From: Anisodus tanguticus | Taxonomy: Eukaryota > Streptophyta > Magnoliopsida > Solanales > Solanaceae | Assembly (NCBI GenBank): GCA_034509755.1 | Contig: CM067555.1 | Coordinates: 1,930,142 to 1,994,141, forward strand | Length of the DNA: 64,000 bases | Reading direction: 5' to 3' | Part shown: piece by piece, positions 10,211 to 22,639 of the stretch | How the letters are laid out: the number at the start of each line of letters is the position of its first letter | Numbering within the stretch: position 1 is the stretch's first letter | The notes under the pieces: generated by a model | Told to the model about the DNA's origin: nothing | Database searches by the model: none | Seen by the model: only the letters and a program-made list of their open reading frames with translations | Position numbers and translations under genes: made by a program

Positions 10211-13200
10211 TATAGCTGGCCAGTGGGCTGGGACGGCCCGGTCCCGCCCTGACACTGCCCCGAACTCGAGTAGTAAAAAAAAAAAAATCGGTATCGGGAC
10301 TTGAATCGGGACGGGACAATGTCTCGTCCCGACCCGCCCCAGTCCCGACCCGATCACGAGCCCGTCCCGATCCCGCCCGTAACGCCCCATTTGCAAAAAT
10401 AATCGTTGCATCAACGGCCATTTTACATTTTGACCGTTGTGCAATGGCCATTTTTGGCCTCCCCCCCTACCCCTTAATATTTATTTTTAACCCATAAGTT
10501 ATTATATTTACACTTTAACCCAATTTTCCAACTATAAATAACTCATTTTCTCTTCATCTTTCTCATAAATCTTCCTACAATCTCTCTAATCTCTCAATCT
10601 ATCTCTCTACAAGTCTACATTGTTTACTAAATATTCAATTTTATTTATTCATTTGGGAATTGGGAGTGAAGTTGGCAACTAGCTTGAGGATCTTCCATCG
10701 AGCAAAGTTTCAATTTTCAACCTCTCGATTACACGTCGGCGTTTGGTACATTCGTTCCTTCATTAAATTATTATTGTCTGTTTATTTTATTTAGCGCACT
10801 TAATTTTATTATCTTTAATTATTTATTGTCATAATTAAAATGGAAGGATTAAGAGGTATGTTTAAGGGTAAGAGTGCTTCTTCTAGTAGGGGCAACAAGG
10901 CCAAGGGTACTTCTTCTAGTCATCATATTCCTACACATGATGATTTTATTGATACCGAACATTTTCCTACAATACCATTAGATTTAGACAATGAGCTATT
11001 TTCTGAAACTCAAGAAGACTTTAATTTAGATGATGATCTATATGATACACTCACTAATGTTGATGATAACACACCCACTAGTGCACCTTCAACTGAAATG
11101 CCTCATATTCCCCCTAGTATGAGACGAGGTCCAGCAAAACGACCATTAAAATCATATGCATGTATATTTTTGATAGGGACGTAGAGAATCAAGTAGCTAG
11201 ACGTAAAATTTGTAAAGATGTTTTAAAATTTAAAATTGGAAAAGGTCATGGTGGGACGAGGGGTTTAATGAAACACATAGTAAGGGCTCATCCAGCTAGG
11301 TATGCCCAATACGAGGCTTCAAAACCGGGTGCGCAAACGTCCGCTCCATCGGGACAAGGTTCACATACTGATATTGTCCCGGACCAAGTACAGGGTCAAA
11401 TTAACCATATGACGGGGGGAATTGTAGGCCCTAAATACAATAAACATAGAGATAGGGAAGCAATATCAAAATTAGTTGTTGTGGAGGGTTTGCCCTTTTC
11501 ATTTCCTTCATCTCCCGGTTTTATTCATTACATTAGAGATATATATAATCCTGTTTTAACGGTTTTCCTATATCAACTGTTAAGAGAGATGTATTTAAAT
11601 TCGCACATGAATATCAACAATATTTACGTTATTCATTATATCATTTTAATGGCAAAGTATCTATCACGTATGATATAGGTCGTAGTACTAACGATCATGA
11701 TTATTTAACGGTAACTTGTCATTGGATAGATTATAAATGGTCTATGCAAAAACGTATCTTAGCGTATAGATATATAGATGATAGGCACACTGGTACTTTT
11801 ATTGCAGAAAATATTTATCAAGTGTGAGATTATTACGGAATAACTGATAAAATTATGACTATTACATTAGATAACGTTTCTTTAATAATTACGTTATTAC
11901 AATTTTAAAAAATAGTTTAACTATATCTTTTCCATATCATTTTCATATAAAATGTGTGTGCCATATATATAACTTAATTGTAAATGATGGTCTATCACTT
12001 TTTGAAGACATTCTTAGTAAAATACAATTTGCTATAAACTTTATTTTTAAAAGTAATAGAGTACAACAAAGAAAAGAATATAAAAAACTTGTCACGATTA
12101 TGGACTACATTATAGAAAAATTCCAGAAGAAGTATCCACTAGGTGAAATTCTTTATACGAGCAACTACTTGTTGCTTATGACTATAGAAAACCTATAACT
12201 TTATTTTTTAACTCTCATAATCAAAATCCAACTGATATGGTTGTAGATAGTGATTGGGTAAAAATTTCCGAACTTATTGTATTTTTAGAGAAATTTTTTC
12301 AAGCAACAAAAGAATTTTCCGGTATATATTATCCTACTATTTCAAATATGTTGTTTTATATAACTCTAATATTTGTATTACTTAGTGAATACATGGAAAA
12401 CCAGCTTATATTGCAGTTATTAAAAAATGTTTATCAAAATAAAAAAATATTTTATTCCTATTCCCACTATTTATATTATTGGTGTTGTATTAAATCCGAC
12501 TATTAAAATAGACGGTACTAAATCACTTATTGAAACTATTTACGATTGTATAACAGTACTACCACCTCCAAGTCCAAAAAATCCAAATCACCCACCACCT
12601 ATTGAACAAACTAAAGAAGAAGTGTTGTCTAGCGTAGAAGACCAATGCAAAAAATATATAGGTTTTACCAACAAGAAAGTGTTAGTAACCTACCGGCTTC
12701 CATACCATATTCAACACAACCTCACAAAAGACATGTTGTTTCTGCGGCTAGTATTGAAAGCCTCAGAAATAGAATGTGCGGCCATACCGCTACTAACCAA
12801 ATTAACGAGTTTGATATTTTTGTTTTGCAGGGTTCTATACCGTACCAAGAAGTTCTCAATGAAGATGGACGTGAAGACTTGCTGAAATATTGGAGGGGGA
12901 ATGAGAAGACCTTTCCGACACTTTCAATGATGGCCCGAGATGTTTTGAACATTCAAGCGTCATCAACTGCGTCTGAAAGCGTTTTTTCTGTCGGCAGATA
13001 TCAAATAGGAGACCACAGACACTCATTAGCCGGAGACAGCTTGGAAATTGCAGTATTATTCAGAGATTGGATACGAGCGGAGCGGAGAATGTGCGGTCAA
13101 CCGGAGATCAACGAAGAAGAAGATGAAAACTACAACGAAATCTTATCCGAAGGTGGTGGAAGCAACGTGGATTAAATAATATAAGAGGCACAAAAACAGT

Positions 13201-13405
13201 CTTGTGATGTTTTTATTACACTATCTTGTCTTGTTTAATTATTGAGTTTTTTTTATACATATGTTATTATAAAAAATAAAAATAAAAAGGAAAACCCGCC
13301 GGAACCCGATACCGATCCCGCCCCGACCCGATTCCGACGGAATCGGGATGGGACTTCGACAAACCCGGCCCGCCAGACCCGAGTCCGGCCCACTGGCCAG
13401 CTATA
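10211..13405 (+). mobile_element. hAT-superfamily DNA transposon, structurally complete but decayed
   Basis: Ends are TATAGCTGGCCAGTGGGC at 10211 and its exact complement ending at 13405. Flanks GTTATTTA at 10203-10210 and 13406-13413 form a perfect 8-bp target duplication, the hAT hallmark. Both subterminal regions are rich in GGTCCCGCCC/CCCGACCCG motifs, expected transposase-binding repeats. A plus-strand transposase relic lies inside (10840-13175). The perfect target duplication suggests a fairly recent insertion, yet the coding region is broken. Confidence 0.93.
10840..13175 (+). pseudogene. hAT transposase relic (BED finger to hATC dimerisation domain)
   Basis: Starts MEGLRGMFKGKSASSSRG at 10840. 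The frame shifts near 11160, where a BED-type zinc finger remnant reads CKDVLKFKIGKGHGGTRGLM and then KHIVRAH. Middle pieces at 11956-12198 and 12237-12506 correspond to the RNase H-like region (SKIQFAINFIFKSN; DWVKISELIVFLEKFFQATK). The C-terminal hATC motif at 12880-13085 is well kept: YWRGNEKTFPTLSMMARDVL, then ASSTASESVFSVGR and LFRDWIRAE. At least three frameshifts and an in-frame TGA near 11826 rule out activity of this copy. Confidence 0.88.
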
Positions 13406-13413
13406 GTTATTTA

Positions 13414-14359
13414 TATGCTTTACATATCATCATAATAATATACTAGTTGAAAAGCAATTATTCTTCTATTGATTTTAAGTGGCACTTGAATGAGTTGATG
13501 AGATAATTGCATTGGTTTGATTTGAATGGACTTGGTGAAATTCTCTATTTTGTATATCAGAAAAGGAATCGTCGGGGTTAGAATTGTCCTCTTATAATGG
13601 ATTATATCATACCAACATCAATTCCATTTCTTCTAAGTATTTATTCTTATGCCAAAGACGAAAATTCAACAATCTCTTACAAAATATATTATGATTGAGA
13701 TTCTTTTAGAGCATCAACAATATTCCATAGATTATTTGGGACTGAGGAGATAATGTTTGAAATTGCGTCCTCAAGATCAATAAGTAGAGTGGGGGGGGGG
13801 GGGGACTTTTTGTTCCTGGTTCTCCTGTAATTCGATTCATAATGACTCTTAGTTAGGATTAAATTATAACTCAGCCTTCGAATGAGATTTTGAGAAGAAT
13901 TGCTATTTGATGAAGAGCACAATACAACGAAAGTTGAAAGTTGTGTTCGGGAGGGAGGAGCAGTACTTATTGTTTATCATTGACCTCTATGGTGGAATCA
14001 ATCAGAAAACTTGTTCATAGTGTTTATGAACGAACTGAAATGCTCTCTTCAACTGCCTATGAGGTTTGAACTGTCAACCAACCCTTTTAACCTTGTTGTT
14101 ATTAATGATCAACTGTTATTTAATCATTTTTACAAAATAAATCAACTACAATAACTTTTAAATTTTTTCACAATTCAGCAATGATCATGTGTTAAAAATT
14201 AAAAATGTCCCACACATCAAGAGAACCATAAGAACTAGGGGAAAGATCACCTATACCCCATGAAACCAAACTATTTACCTATCTCTACCCTTATTAATTT
14301 TTATATCTCCTAAAAAAAAATAAAACTATTTATCCGAGATGTTCCCTCCCTCCCATTTA
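13414..14359. other. Intergenic, no gene recognised
   Basis: AT-rich, with a run of about 14 G at 13791-13804. A minus-strand open frame 13922-13689 has no recognisable domain and is not called. Confidence 0.6.
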
Positions 14360-14730
14360 TGATACCAACATGGTATATAAATATACTCAGATTGGTATCA
14401 TGAAAAACTGGTTCAGTCCTTCTCTTAGTCCTGCATGATACCATCGTGGTATATAAATATATCGAGATGGTATATCATGGATGATCATGTTCATTTATTA
14501 AAAAAAGACACATTTTTCTCGAGAAAAACTCAGTGATACTATTGTCTTGTATACATATACTATGATGGTATCATGGAGGGCTACTTTAGTCCTTCAATAA
14601 GACACTCCTCATGACCATGATACCATCGTGGTATATAAATATACTGAGATAGTATCATGGAAGACTACTTCAGTCCTTCTCTTGGTCCTTCGTGATACCA
14701 TATTGGTATATAAATATAATGCAATGATAT
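14360..14730. repeat. Short tandem repeat with GATACCA..TGGTATATAAATATA core
   Basis: Four to five copies of a 75-110 bp unit containing GATACCATCGTGGTATATAA, GAGATGGTATCATGG and CAGTCCTTCTCTTAGTCCT. Each core is itself a small inverted repeat (GATACCA..TGGTATC). Function unknown. Confidence 0.75.
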
Positions 14731-16556
14731 CACAAAGGAAGGGGTTTGGGCGATGTGATATGTCGGGTAAATAGTTTTGGACGAGGAGGTATAATGGGTA
14801 ATTAATTTAAAAGAGGCATGGGGTGGGTAATTAGTTTGTTTTGGGGGTATTTCAGCTAGTTTCCCTTCTAACTATGAGAGTATTAGTTGAGGAGTTGGAA
14901 CCTGTAAACCTTTTGTTTTTTCTATTGGGTCAATTTTTTCACTAACTTGCTCGAAGATGGTGATAGGGCAGAGCCCATTTCTGTTTACATGTTGAATATC
15001 TCCAAGTGCACTGGCTCATTGGAGCAAGTCGAGGCCTGTTCTAGGGCCCAAAGAAAATACTGAAGTTCCAAAGAAATTGTTGCAAGAGAAAATTACAATT
15101 AAATATCATCCGGTCATTTGGGTTACAAAATATGTACACATTATATAGATAATGTATACATACTAAATATAAATACATTATACATATCTATACACACATA
15201 TACAAATGAAATATAGTTTATACTAAATATACATATATTATACACAACATATACAACTGAAGTGTATAGGTAGTGTATACTTCGGCATGTTGGTAAACTA
15301 GTTGGACGAAGGATTTGGCTAGCACCCCTCCCACCCTGCATAAGTACATACCCGCCCCCCTGCAGAAGGTCAAACATGCCTTGCCCCTGCACCCGACCCT
15401 CCCCATTGCCATCCCTACATATTGTGTTGTCCTCTAACTGGCCCTAAATTTCAACTCACAAAAGCTACTTTTTAAATATACTTTTATGACAATAAGTGTT
15501 TACACTAAATCAATTCAATTTAACAAGATTAAGTGATTTAGTAAAATGAAAATATGAGTTAATTAATTACGGTAAAGTAATTGATGTAGATGTCCATATG
15601 AGGCAAACATATTGTATCGTCCTCTGCCTAGGGTTCTAAATAGTCCATATACTTAGCAGTTGTATTACAAAAAGGAACATTCACACAAATGTCCCTATTT
15701 CGGAGTGGTCTTTAAGTTTTGTCCCTCAAATTTATGGATGTTAAATTTTCATCCTTCGGCACTTTTGGCGCGGCACATAAATTTAAATTTCGGTTGGCAA
15801 AGTTAGGTTTAGCTTCGACGTATGTATCACAACATCCCACAAGTTATGTCGGGCAAGACAAAACTTTAAACACTCAACATAATCTGAAAACAACATACGT
15901 TTAGATTTTGCTCGGCAAAGTTGGCGTTTAATTTAAGCATATGTATCATCACATCCACACAAGTTATGCTGAAAAAGGCAAAACTTTCAACACTCAACAT
16001 TATATGAAAAATACTACACAACGTATGCCGCATAACTTAATTCCTACCGAACTTGTGTCGAGCGAGGCAAAAGTTTAGTTTCCGAAGATATAAATGTTAC
16101 AGAACTTATGTTGAGCGAAACATATCTGAATATTTTTATTAAATAAGCAACAAAGACAAAAATTAAAGACCAGTGCGTTCAAAATACAATACGTGCAAAA
16201 GTTTCTTATAAAAATGTGAATTAAACCACTTCTTTACATTGACCTTTTGAGTTTCCCTCCAATGTAGCCTTTTGATGTTTTGACCAATTCTCTGTGCATG
16301 TATTTAGTGATAGAGTCGGGATTTTCATTAAGGGATTCAAAATATAAAGATTATATCACGAAGAAGTTATGAAAAATCAATATCTACTTTATATAAATAG
16401 AAAATAATTTTGACTTTATATGTTGAATGTAATTTTCTAACGAACTTTGTTGCCCTTCATATATTAGTGGTCAACAAATTTAAGTATTGCCGAATAAGTT
16501 AATGCTTCTCTAATCTCGAGTCTTGGCATGAGAAGGCGTGAATTCTATTGGGTTAG
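14731..16556. other. Intergenic region with a two-copy ~125-bp repeat
   Basis: No gene seen. Units at about 15795-15900 and 15918-16020 share CAAAACTTT(A/C)AACACTCAAC and ACAAGTTATG. Another degenerate dispersed repeat, GGATTTTCATTAAGGGATTC followed by CACGAAGAAG, lies at 16310-16480 and resembles a common Solanaceae MITE. Confidence 0.5.
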
Positions 16557-17551
16557 TGTGGGTTACAACTTACAACAATTGAAGGAAACGGGAAGTAAGT
16601 AACTGCTAACTATTACAACAAACTGAAATTACAACCACTTTGAAATTTTGTTGGGTCGAGTGATGACACTCTGTCTTTAAGACAAGATTGCCCCGTATAT
16701 GTCATTTTACGTTATGGACAATAGTCTCTCAAGATAAAACAACAACTTAACAAATGAGCAAAGAAAACTCAAGTGTTACTTTTGAAGAACTTAGAGTAAT
16801 GAAATGATACTGGAAAGGAAGAAGAAGATTTTCTGATTTTTATTTCTCTTTTTTTCTAGAACAATTGGGCCAAAGACTTCAATTTATAGTGTAAAGAGGG
16901 TGACTTCTCAACTAGCCAACTAATGACTTTTAATAGTCATGTAATGACACCTAGTGAGGAGTTATATTCAGCCAAGTAAATAACTGAGTTTATATGCAAA
17001 GTAATGGAGATTCAATGCTCCAAAACCAACCCAAAAGGCAGAAACTTTTTGCCTTCCGTCGCTAGACCCTCTTTCCAATTTTATCTTTCTTGAAACTCCA
17101 GGGACCAAACTGTAAATATTAAGCAATTTGGGGTCCAAAAAGATAATAACAAAAGAAGCCCGAAGCCCGGACAGGACGAGCGGCGCGCGTGTGGGCTTAA
17201 CCTCGAACCCAAGCACACCTAGGTCCTTCCTCCTTCAAACACTTGGGTTACCCCTTGGGGTCCCAAACCTTTGTCCATTTTTGAGACTTATAAAATGAAC
17301 AAATCTTCCTTTCCCCACAGATGAGGGAGATTTGTTCCACACCATATTTTCATGCTTCAAACACCTCACTTCGTGGATCAATATCTCTTTCATTTCTTAA
17401 CGAAATTTGACGATCCTTGGCCCTACGGTTATCTACTCACTTAGTAGATTATGCACGTGTGAAGAATCAAAGTCTCCAACGTGCGGAACCCTAATGTTTA
17501 AGTCATTAAAGATGGGTGGACGCAACTCCCACCAAAGACAAATTTCCAACA
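16557..17551 (+). mobile_element. Solo LTR, family A copy 1
   Basis: Begins TGTGGGTTAC and ends AAATTTCCAACA. GTTAG at 16552-16556 and 17552-17556 is a perfect 5-bp target duplication, so the boundaries are firm. It carries the family landmarks CTGTCTTTAAGACAAGATTGCCCCGT, CTTGGGGTCCCAAACC and TTTGACGATCCTTGGCCCTA. No internal retrotransposon sequence is next to it, so it is a recombination product. Confidence 0.88.
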
Positions 17552-17556
17552 GTTAG

Positions 17557-17971
17557 CTCCCAAAAAAAGATTTACTAGTCATTACCCTTCAAACGACCTT
17601 ATGAAGGCTAATGATCGCATCATATTAGCACAGAGCACGTCATTGTATAACTAGCTAATTTCTCCATGGAGAAACTCGACATGTTCAAAGAGCAATACTA
17701 GTGAGTATTCAACTTAATGTGCACGATACATAGGAAACGATCGCTCACGATACAATTCAATTTGTGAATATTTTTAAAACCTTATACTAATAACCCTAAG
17801 ATTGCAGAACTTATCACTTCAAATGTTTCAGTTACTTTTTGCTATCAAACATTGATATTACTAAACTACTAACGAATATAGTGGGATAGTAGTATTTATG
17901 GTCCCTTAATTTTTGATAAATTTTAATTTTAGTCAGTGTGATACTTGAAAAAGTATTTAACTTTCAATTAA

Positions 17972-18015
<44 letters not shown>

Positions 18016-18563
18016 TCAAGCTTAACATAATAAATGGTGAAACAATTAGTAATCGTAATAAATTTATGATATTCACAAGAAAATGGATAAAACGTACATG
18101 TGTCCAAGTTTGCCGAGCAGATATCAAAAGGATTAGAACCAGAATATATCAATAACTCATTTACTAATTTGATTAGGCACGGACTTTTAGAAAATAAGGA
18201 ATATTTTTCTATCTTGTGGTCTTAAACTAAAAGTGTACAACGTATAACAAAATGTCATTTGAATCTTATGATTTTAAACATGTCATGTGAGTTTTAAATT
18301 AAAGAGTTACTACACATAGAAAATGATATTCTTTTTTAAATAGACCAAAGATGAAAATAAGACACATCAATCAAAATGGAGGGACGAATAAAAGAGAACT
18401 TAAAAAGTCACATGATAATCATACTATGTAATTATGAGCAATTCTCGTCTCCCTTTTGCGATTTGAAGAGTATAATTGCTCCCCCTCAGTTGATTTCAAT
18501 TTCACACTCAAATAAACTGTCCAAAAGCATATAATTATATCAATTACATTCAAATTTAATTAC
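17557..18563. other. Intergenic, repeat-rich, no gene
   Basis: Besides the inverted-repeat arm there is an old Stowaway-like stretch at 18180-18395 ending AAAATGGAGGGACGAATAAAA. No coding region. Confidence 0.5.
17780..18135 (+). repeat. Left arm of a ~360-bp inverted repeat bracketing 12 kb
   Basis: Shares, in inverse orientation, the 30335-30740 sequence: TCAAATGTTTCAGTTACTTT, GATACTTGAAAAAGTATTTA, TAAATGGTGAAACAATT and GCCGAGCAGATATC. A (TA)n run of about 40 bp (17976-18014) interrupts it. Confidence 0.8.
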
Positions 18564-19771
18564 TGTTGGAAATTTGCCTTTGGTGTGGAGGTGCGTCCAC
18601 CCGTATTTAATGACTTAAACACTAGGGTTCCGTATGTTGGAGGCATTGTCTCTTCACACGTGTATAATCTAATAAGTGAGTAGATGACCGTAGGGCCAAT
18701 GATTGTCAAATTTCATTGAGAAATGAAAGAGATATTGGTCCACGAAGTAAGGTGTTTGAGGCATGAAAATATGGTGTGGGACAAATCTACCACATCGGTG
18801 GGAAAAGGAAGAATTGTTCTCTTTATAAGTCTCAAATTTGGCTAAGGGTTTGGGACTCCAAGGGGTATCCCATGTGTTTGAAGGAGGGAGGACCTAGATG
18901 TGCTTGGGTTCAAGGCTAAGCTCACACGCGCGCCGCCGCCACCCGCCCGTCCCGTCCGGGCCCGGGTCGTGGGACTTGGGATTCTTCTGATATTATCTCT
19001 TTGGAGCCCAAATTGCTTAATATTTACAGTTTGGTACTTAGAGTTTCTGGAAAGATGAAATTGGGAACGACGGAAGGGCAGAAAGTTTCTGCCTACCATT
19101 GGAGTTAATTTTTGGGGGCGTTATTGTGCATTAACCAACCATTACTTGGCTGTTTAACTCCTCCATAAACAACCCTCCTTCAATGGCCTTAAACAACCAT
19201 TACTTGGCTGAATTACTCCCTCATTCAATGGCCATTAACAACCATTATTTGGCAGTTGAGGAGTCCCTCTCTTATGCTATATATTGGAGCCTTTTGGCTC
19301 AATTGTGTGACACAGAAAGTGGACTGGAAAACGAGACTACAATATATACACAGACAAACAGAATAGAGAAACATGTTCTGTCCAAAAACGTGAGCAGCAG
19401 AAACGTGTGGACAAACAGAAAACTCTTCCTTCCTTTACCATTCTTCAGCAAGTCGTTTCGTGTTTGTTTTATTCGTCAGAATCAACCTATTTATTTTGTA
19501 GTGTTGATTAGTTGTTGTTTTATCTTGGGAGACTATTGCCCGTTAACGTAAAAACATATATATACGGGGCAATCTTATCTTAAAGACAGAGAGTCATCTC
19601 TCGACTCAGTCCACAGTTGTAACAATCCAGATTTAGTGTTTTTTGATTTCAAGTTGTCAAGATTCAAGACTCAACAAGCTTGTGGGCAGTTCTAAACATT
19701 GGCTTGCTTGTTTATCCTTTCGAACACTTACAATATTTATTTATTTCTCGTATTGCTTTGCATATCCAACA
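18564..19771 (-). mobile_element. Solo LTR, family A copy 2, inverted
   Basis: Reverse-orientation relative of 16557-17551: starts TGTTGGAAATTTGCC and ends CATATCCAACA. It shares GATTGTCAAATTTCATTGAG, CCAAGGGGTATCCCATGTG and GGGGCAATCTTATCTTAAAG. Flanks ATTAC and ATAAT do not match, unlike the other copies, so this one has eroded or recombined ends. Confidence 0.78.
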
Positions 19772-20885
19772 ATAATAAGATATCCTTCAAATTTAGGGGG
19801 TGCGGGGCGGTGCCTAAATAGTCGGAAAATAGACTAATAATTTAAAAAAGTGTTGTAAGTTTCGCGCCCTTCAAAATAGATGCACAATTTTTTATTGTGC
19901 ATTTGAGGGTTCATATGCAACTAGGGTAACTACGTCAATTCTAAATATACTAGTGTCATTTGGTCCGTGCTAAACCCGGGCCCAAATCGATGTTATAAAT
20001 TAAATTTGTAGATATTTTTTATTTTTTTACTCTTAACTTCTTTATTTTGTAAAATCCGTTTGACATTTTCGAAAGAATTCTAAAATATTAAAGTACAAAA
20101 GGGTATCTGGACACTATTTTTAATTTTCCTTCTTTATCTTTGTTCTTTGTTTTTGTGACATGCATGTCTTTTTTTCTTTTTTCAATTCGAAAAAGAACCT
20201 AGATAGAAGAAGAAAAAGCACTTGATTTCAACTTTATTGTCCTCTTGATTTGCATAGTCCTCTCCTCTTCCTTCCTAGCTACTTTTCTCATTAATTCTTC
20301 TCGTATGTTTGGCTTCTCTATCGGCTATAAGAATAATATTTTAATTCAATAATTAAGTTTATATTAAGATATAAATTGAATGACAAAATAATTTCCTTAG
20401 GTGTCTATAATACTTTCTTAAGAAAATATATAATTTTAAATAATTTAAACTATATTTTTACATAAAAGAATGACTTAAATATGTATGAGTGTTTTTTGTG
20501 GGGGGCACTATAACCTTTTTCATGATATCATCACTAAAGGCATGAAAAAAAATCCTTAAAATTCTTAAAATTTACTAAAATGAGTGATAACATAGAAGGT
20601 AATTAGAACTTCAATTAAGAGTAAAATGGACAAAACATTTTATGTGAGGACTACAAAACTATATATAGTAGTAATACTTAATGAACTTTTTTATCTCTAT
20701 GACCAATTAGTCAATCTATAACTGTTGTTGGCATTTTGGGAGCAACCATTAATTTATGTTATTTCATTCTATCATAATTTATTTCTTTACTGATAAATAA
20801 TATTTATCTTGTCATTTACTTTGTTTGCTCATTAGCACTAATCCTATCAAATTTGTGCAAAAACATAAATTTATATACATAGTAG
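19772..20885. other. Intergenic, no gene recognised
   Basis: AT-rich DNA without a convincing ORF, splice pattern or repeat boundary. Confidence 0.6.
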
Positions 20886-21318
20886 CTAATAGGCTTCTAT
20901 AGGGGTTATAAGATAACCTTAATATGATTTGCATTGTGTATAGGTGGTAGTAAATCTTTTATAGGGGTGTTTTTACCAATACTTTTCGTATAGAATAAGT
21001 TGTTTAATTTTATGGTATTATATTTAATATTTTGTTGCTTAACTTCTGGCCCAATTATGTTAGGTCCATATTAATAGAGCAGCTAAAGCTAAAGCCCAAT
21101 TGTCAATGAGTTAGCCCAACTCCACCGCCTCGGCCCAATGCTTCCTAGCCGTCTGATATTTTTTCCACTTCTAATCATGTCCGCTTATCAATATTAACTC
21201 GTATGCTCCTGATGCTGCCACGTCAGGCCCCTATTGTGACCTCTTTATTTCCTCAATTTCTAATTATGAACCCTAATTCCCAAATCATTATACTACACCA
21301 CTATACCATCACAACGCC

Positions 21319-21856
21319 ATGGAAAATGATATCCACCATATATTGAATGCTACTCCACATGGCGAGATGGCGACTGTAACAACTGCAAAAGACTATTTCA
21401 GTGGTATAAATCTGCCTATTTTACATAAATTAGCTAAGAAACAATACTCAAAACAAGCTTTACTAAAAAAAATAGATACCGTGATTCTAATCAAGGTTAG
21501 TTAATGGAGATGTAGACCCGTAGAAAAAAAAAAGTAGAAATGGAAAAAACATGCGCAAATCGAAAGTGACATCGCATATGTCAAAGCAAAGATTGGAGAA
21601 CTAACGAAAAGCAAAAGACCTCCTAACATAAACACGAGATCTAGATCTAGTGCTCTTAATATATCATCTGGATCTACCGTTAATCCGGATGCTGGTGTTG
21701 GATCTAATCTGGATATTGATTTCTCCGAAGATGCTCATGAAGAGCATGAGCATAAGGAGCACAAGGAGGATGCTCCTCTACAACTGGTGGCGCCTCCTCA
21801 TTATGCTCCTCATGCTCATGCTCCACATGAGCATCTTAAGAGAAATCATCATCCAG
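21319..21856 (+). pseudogene. Unrecognised reading frame in the left palindrome arm
   Basis: Starts MENDIHHILNATPHGEMATV and KDYFSGINLPILHKLAKKQYS. A stop and frame change follow at about 21500, then a frame from about 21570 runs on to 21856 (YVKAKIGELTKSKRPPN; FSEDAHEEHEHKEHKED; PHAHAPHEHLKR). The His/Glu-rich part crosses the palindrome centre. No known family recognised; it could be a captured host gene piece or part of an extinct element. Confidence 0.4.
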
Positions 21857-21980
21857 ATTAGATCCAACATCAACATTCAGATTAACAATATATCTAGATT
21901 TAGATATCGTGTTTATGTTAGGAGGTCTCTTGCTTATTGTTAGTTCTCCAATCTTCGCTTTGACATATGTGATGTCATTT

Positions 21981-22205
21981 TCAATTTGCGTCTGTTCTAT
22001 GGATCCACATTTCCATCAAATAACCTTGATTAGAATCACGGTATCTATTTATTTTTTCTACTAGAGCTTGTTTTGAGTATTGTTTCTCAGCTAATTTGTG
22101 TAAAATATGCAGGTTTATACGACTGAAATAGTCTTTAAGGGCACAACCATTACATTCGCCATCTCTCCATGTAGAGTAGCATTCAATACATTTATCCTTT
22201 TCCAT
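21981..22205 (-). pseudogene. Mirror copy of the same frame in the right arm
   Basis: Reads MEKDKCIECYSTWRDGECNG and KDYFSRINLHILHKLAEKQY, then INRYRDSNQGYLMEMW. It keeps a CxxC...CxxC-like pattern (KCIECYSTWRDGECNGC) that is lost in the left arm, so this may be the less decayed version. Function unknown. Confidence 0.4.
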
Positions 22206-22639
22206 GGTGTTGTTATGGTATAGTGGTGTAGTAGACTGATTTGGGAATTATGGTTCGTAATTAGGAATTGGGGAAATAAATAGGTCACAATAAGGGTATG
22301 ACATGGCAACATTAGGAGCGTACGAATTAATAATGATAAGTGGACAGGATTAGAAGTGAAATAGATATTGGACGGCTAGGAAGCATTGGGCTGAGGCGGT
22401 GGAGTTGGGTCAGCTCATTGGCAGTTGGGCTATTACTATGGACCTAACATAATTGGTCCAAAAGTTGAACAACAAAATATTAAATACAATATCATAAAAT
22501 TAAACAACTTATTCTATATGAAAAGTCTTGGTAAAAGACACCCCTATAAAAATTTACTACCATCTATAGACAATGCAAATCATATTAGGGTTATCTTATA
22601 ACCCCTATAGAGTTCTATAGACTGGGCTTTCTAGACAAT

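Larger units (their letters stand above)
20886..22621. repeat. Giant palindrome / foldback element, ~870-bp arms with a very short loop
   Basis: The outer ends read CTATAGGGGTTATAAGATAACC (left) and its complement (right). Homology then continues inward through CAACTCCACCGCCTCGGCCC versus GGGCTGAGGCGGTGGAGTTG to the centre near 21775, where GATGCTCATGAAGAGCATGA meets its inverse with about 18 unpaired bases. Arms differ by scattered substitutions and small indels. No convincing target duplication was found. It resembles a foldback-type or long-TIR MULE-derived element with no room for a transposase. Confidence 0.85.

Noticed and set aside
13689..13922. 77-residue minus-strand open frame
   Set aside because: Crosses a G homopolymer and has no recognisable motif or neighbouring exons.
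18842..19551. Frames in the inverted solo LTR
   Set aside because: LTR sequence with GC-rich tracts; no protein domain, and related LTR copies do not conserve the frame.
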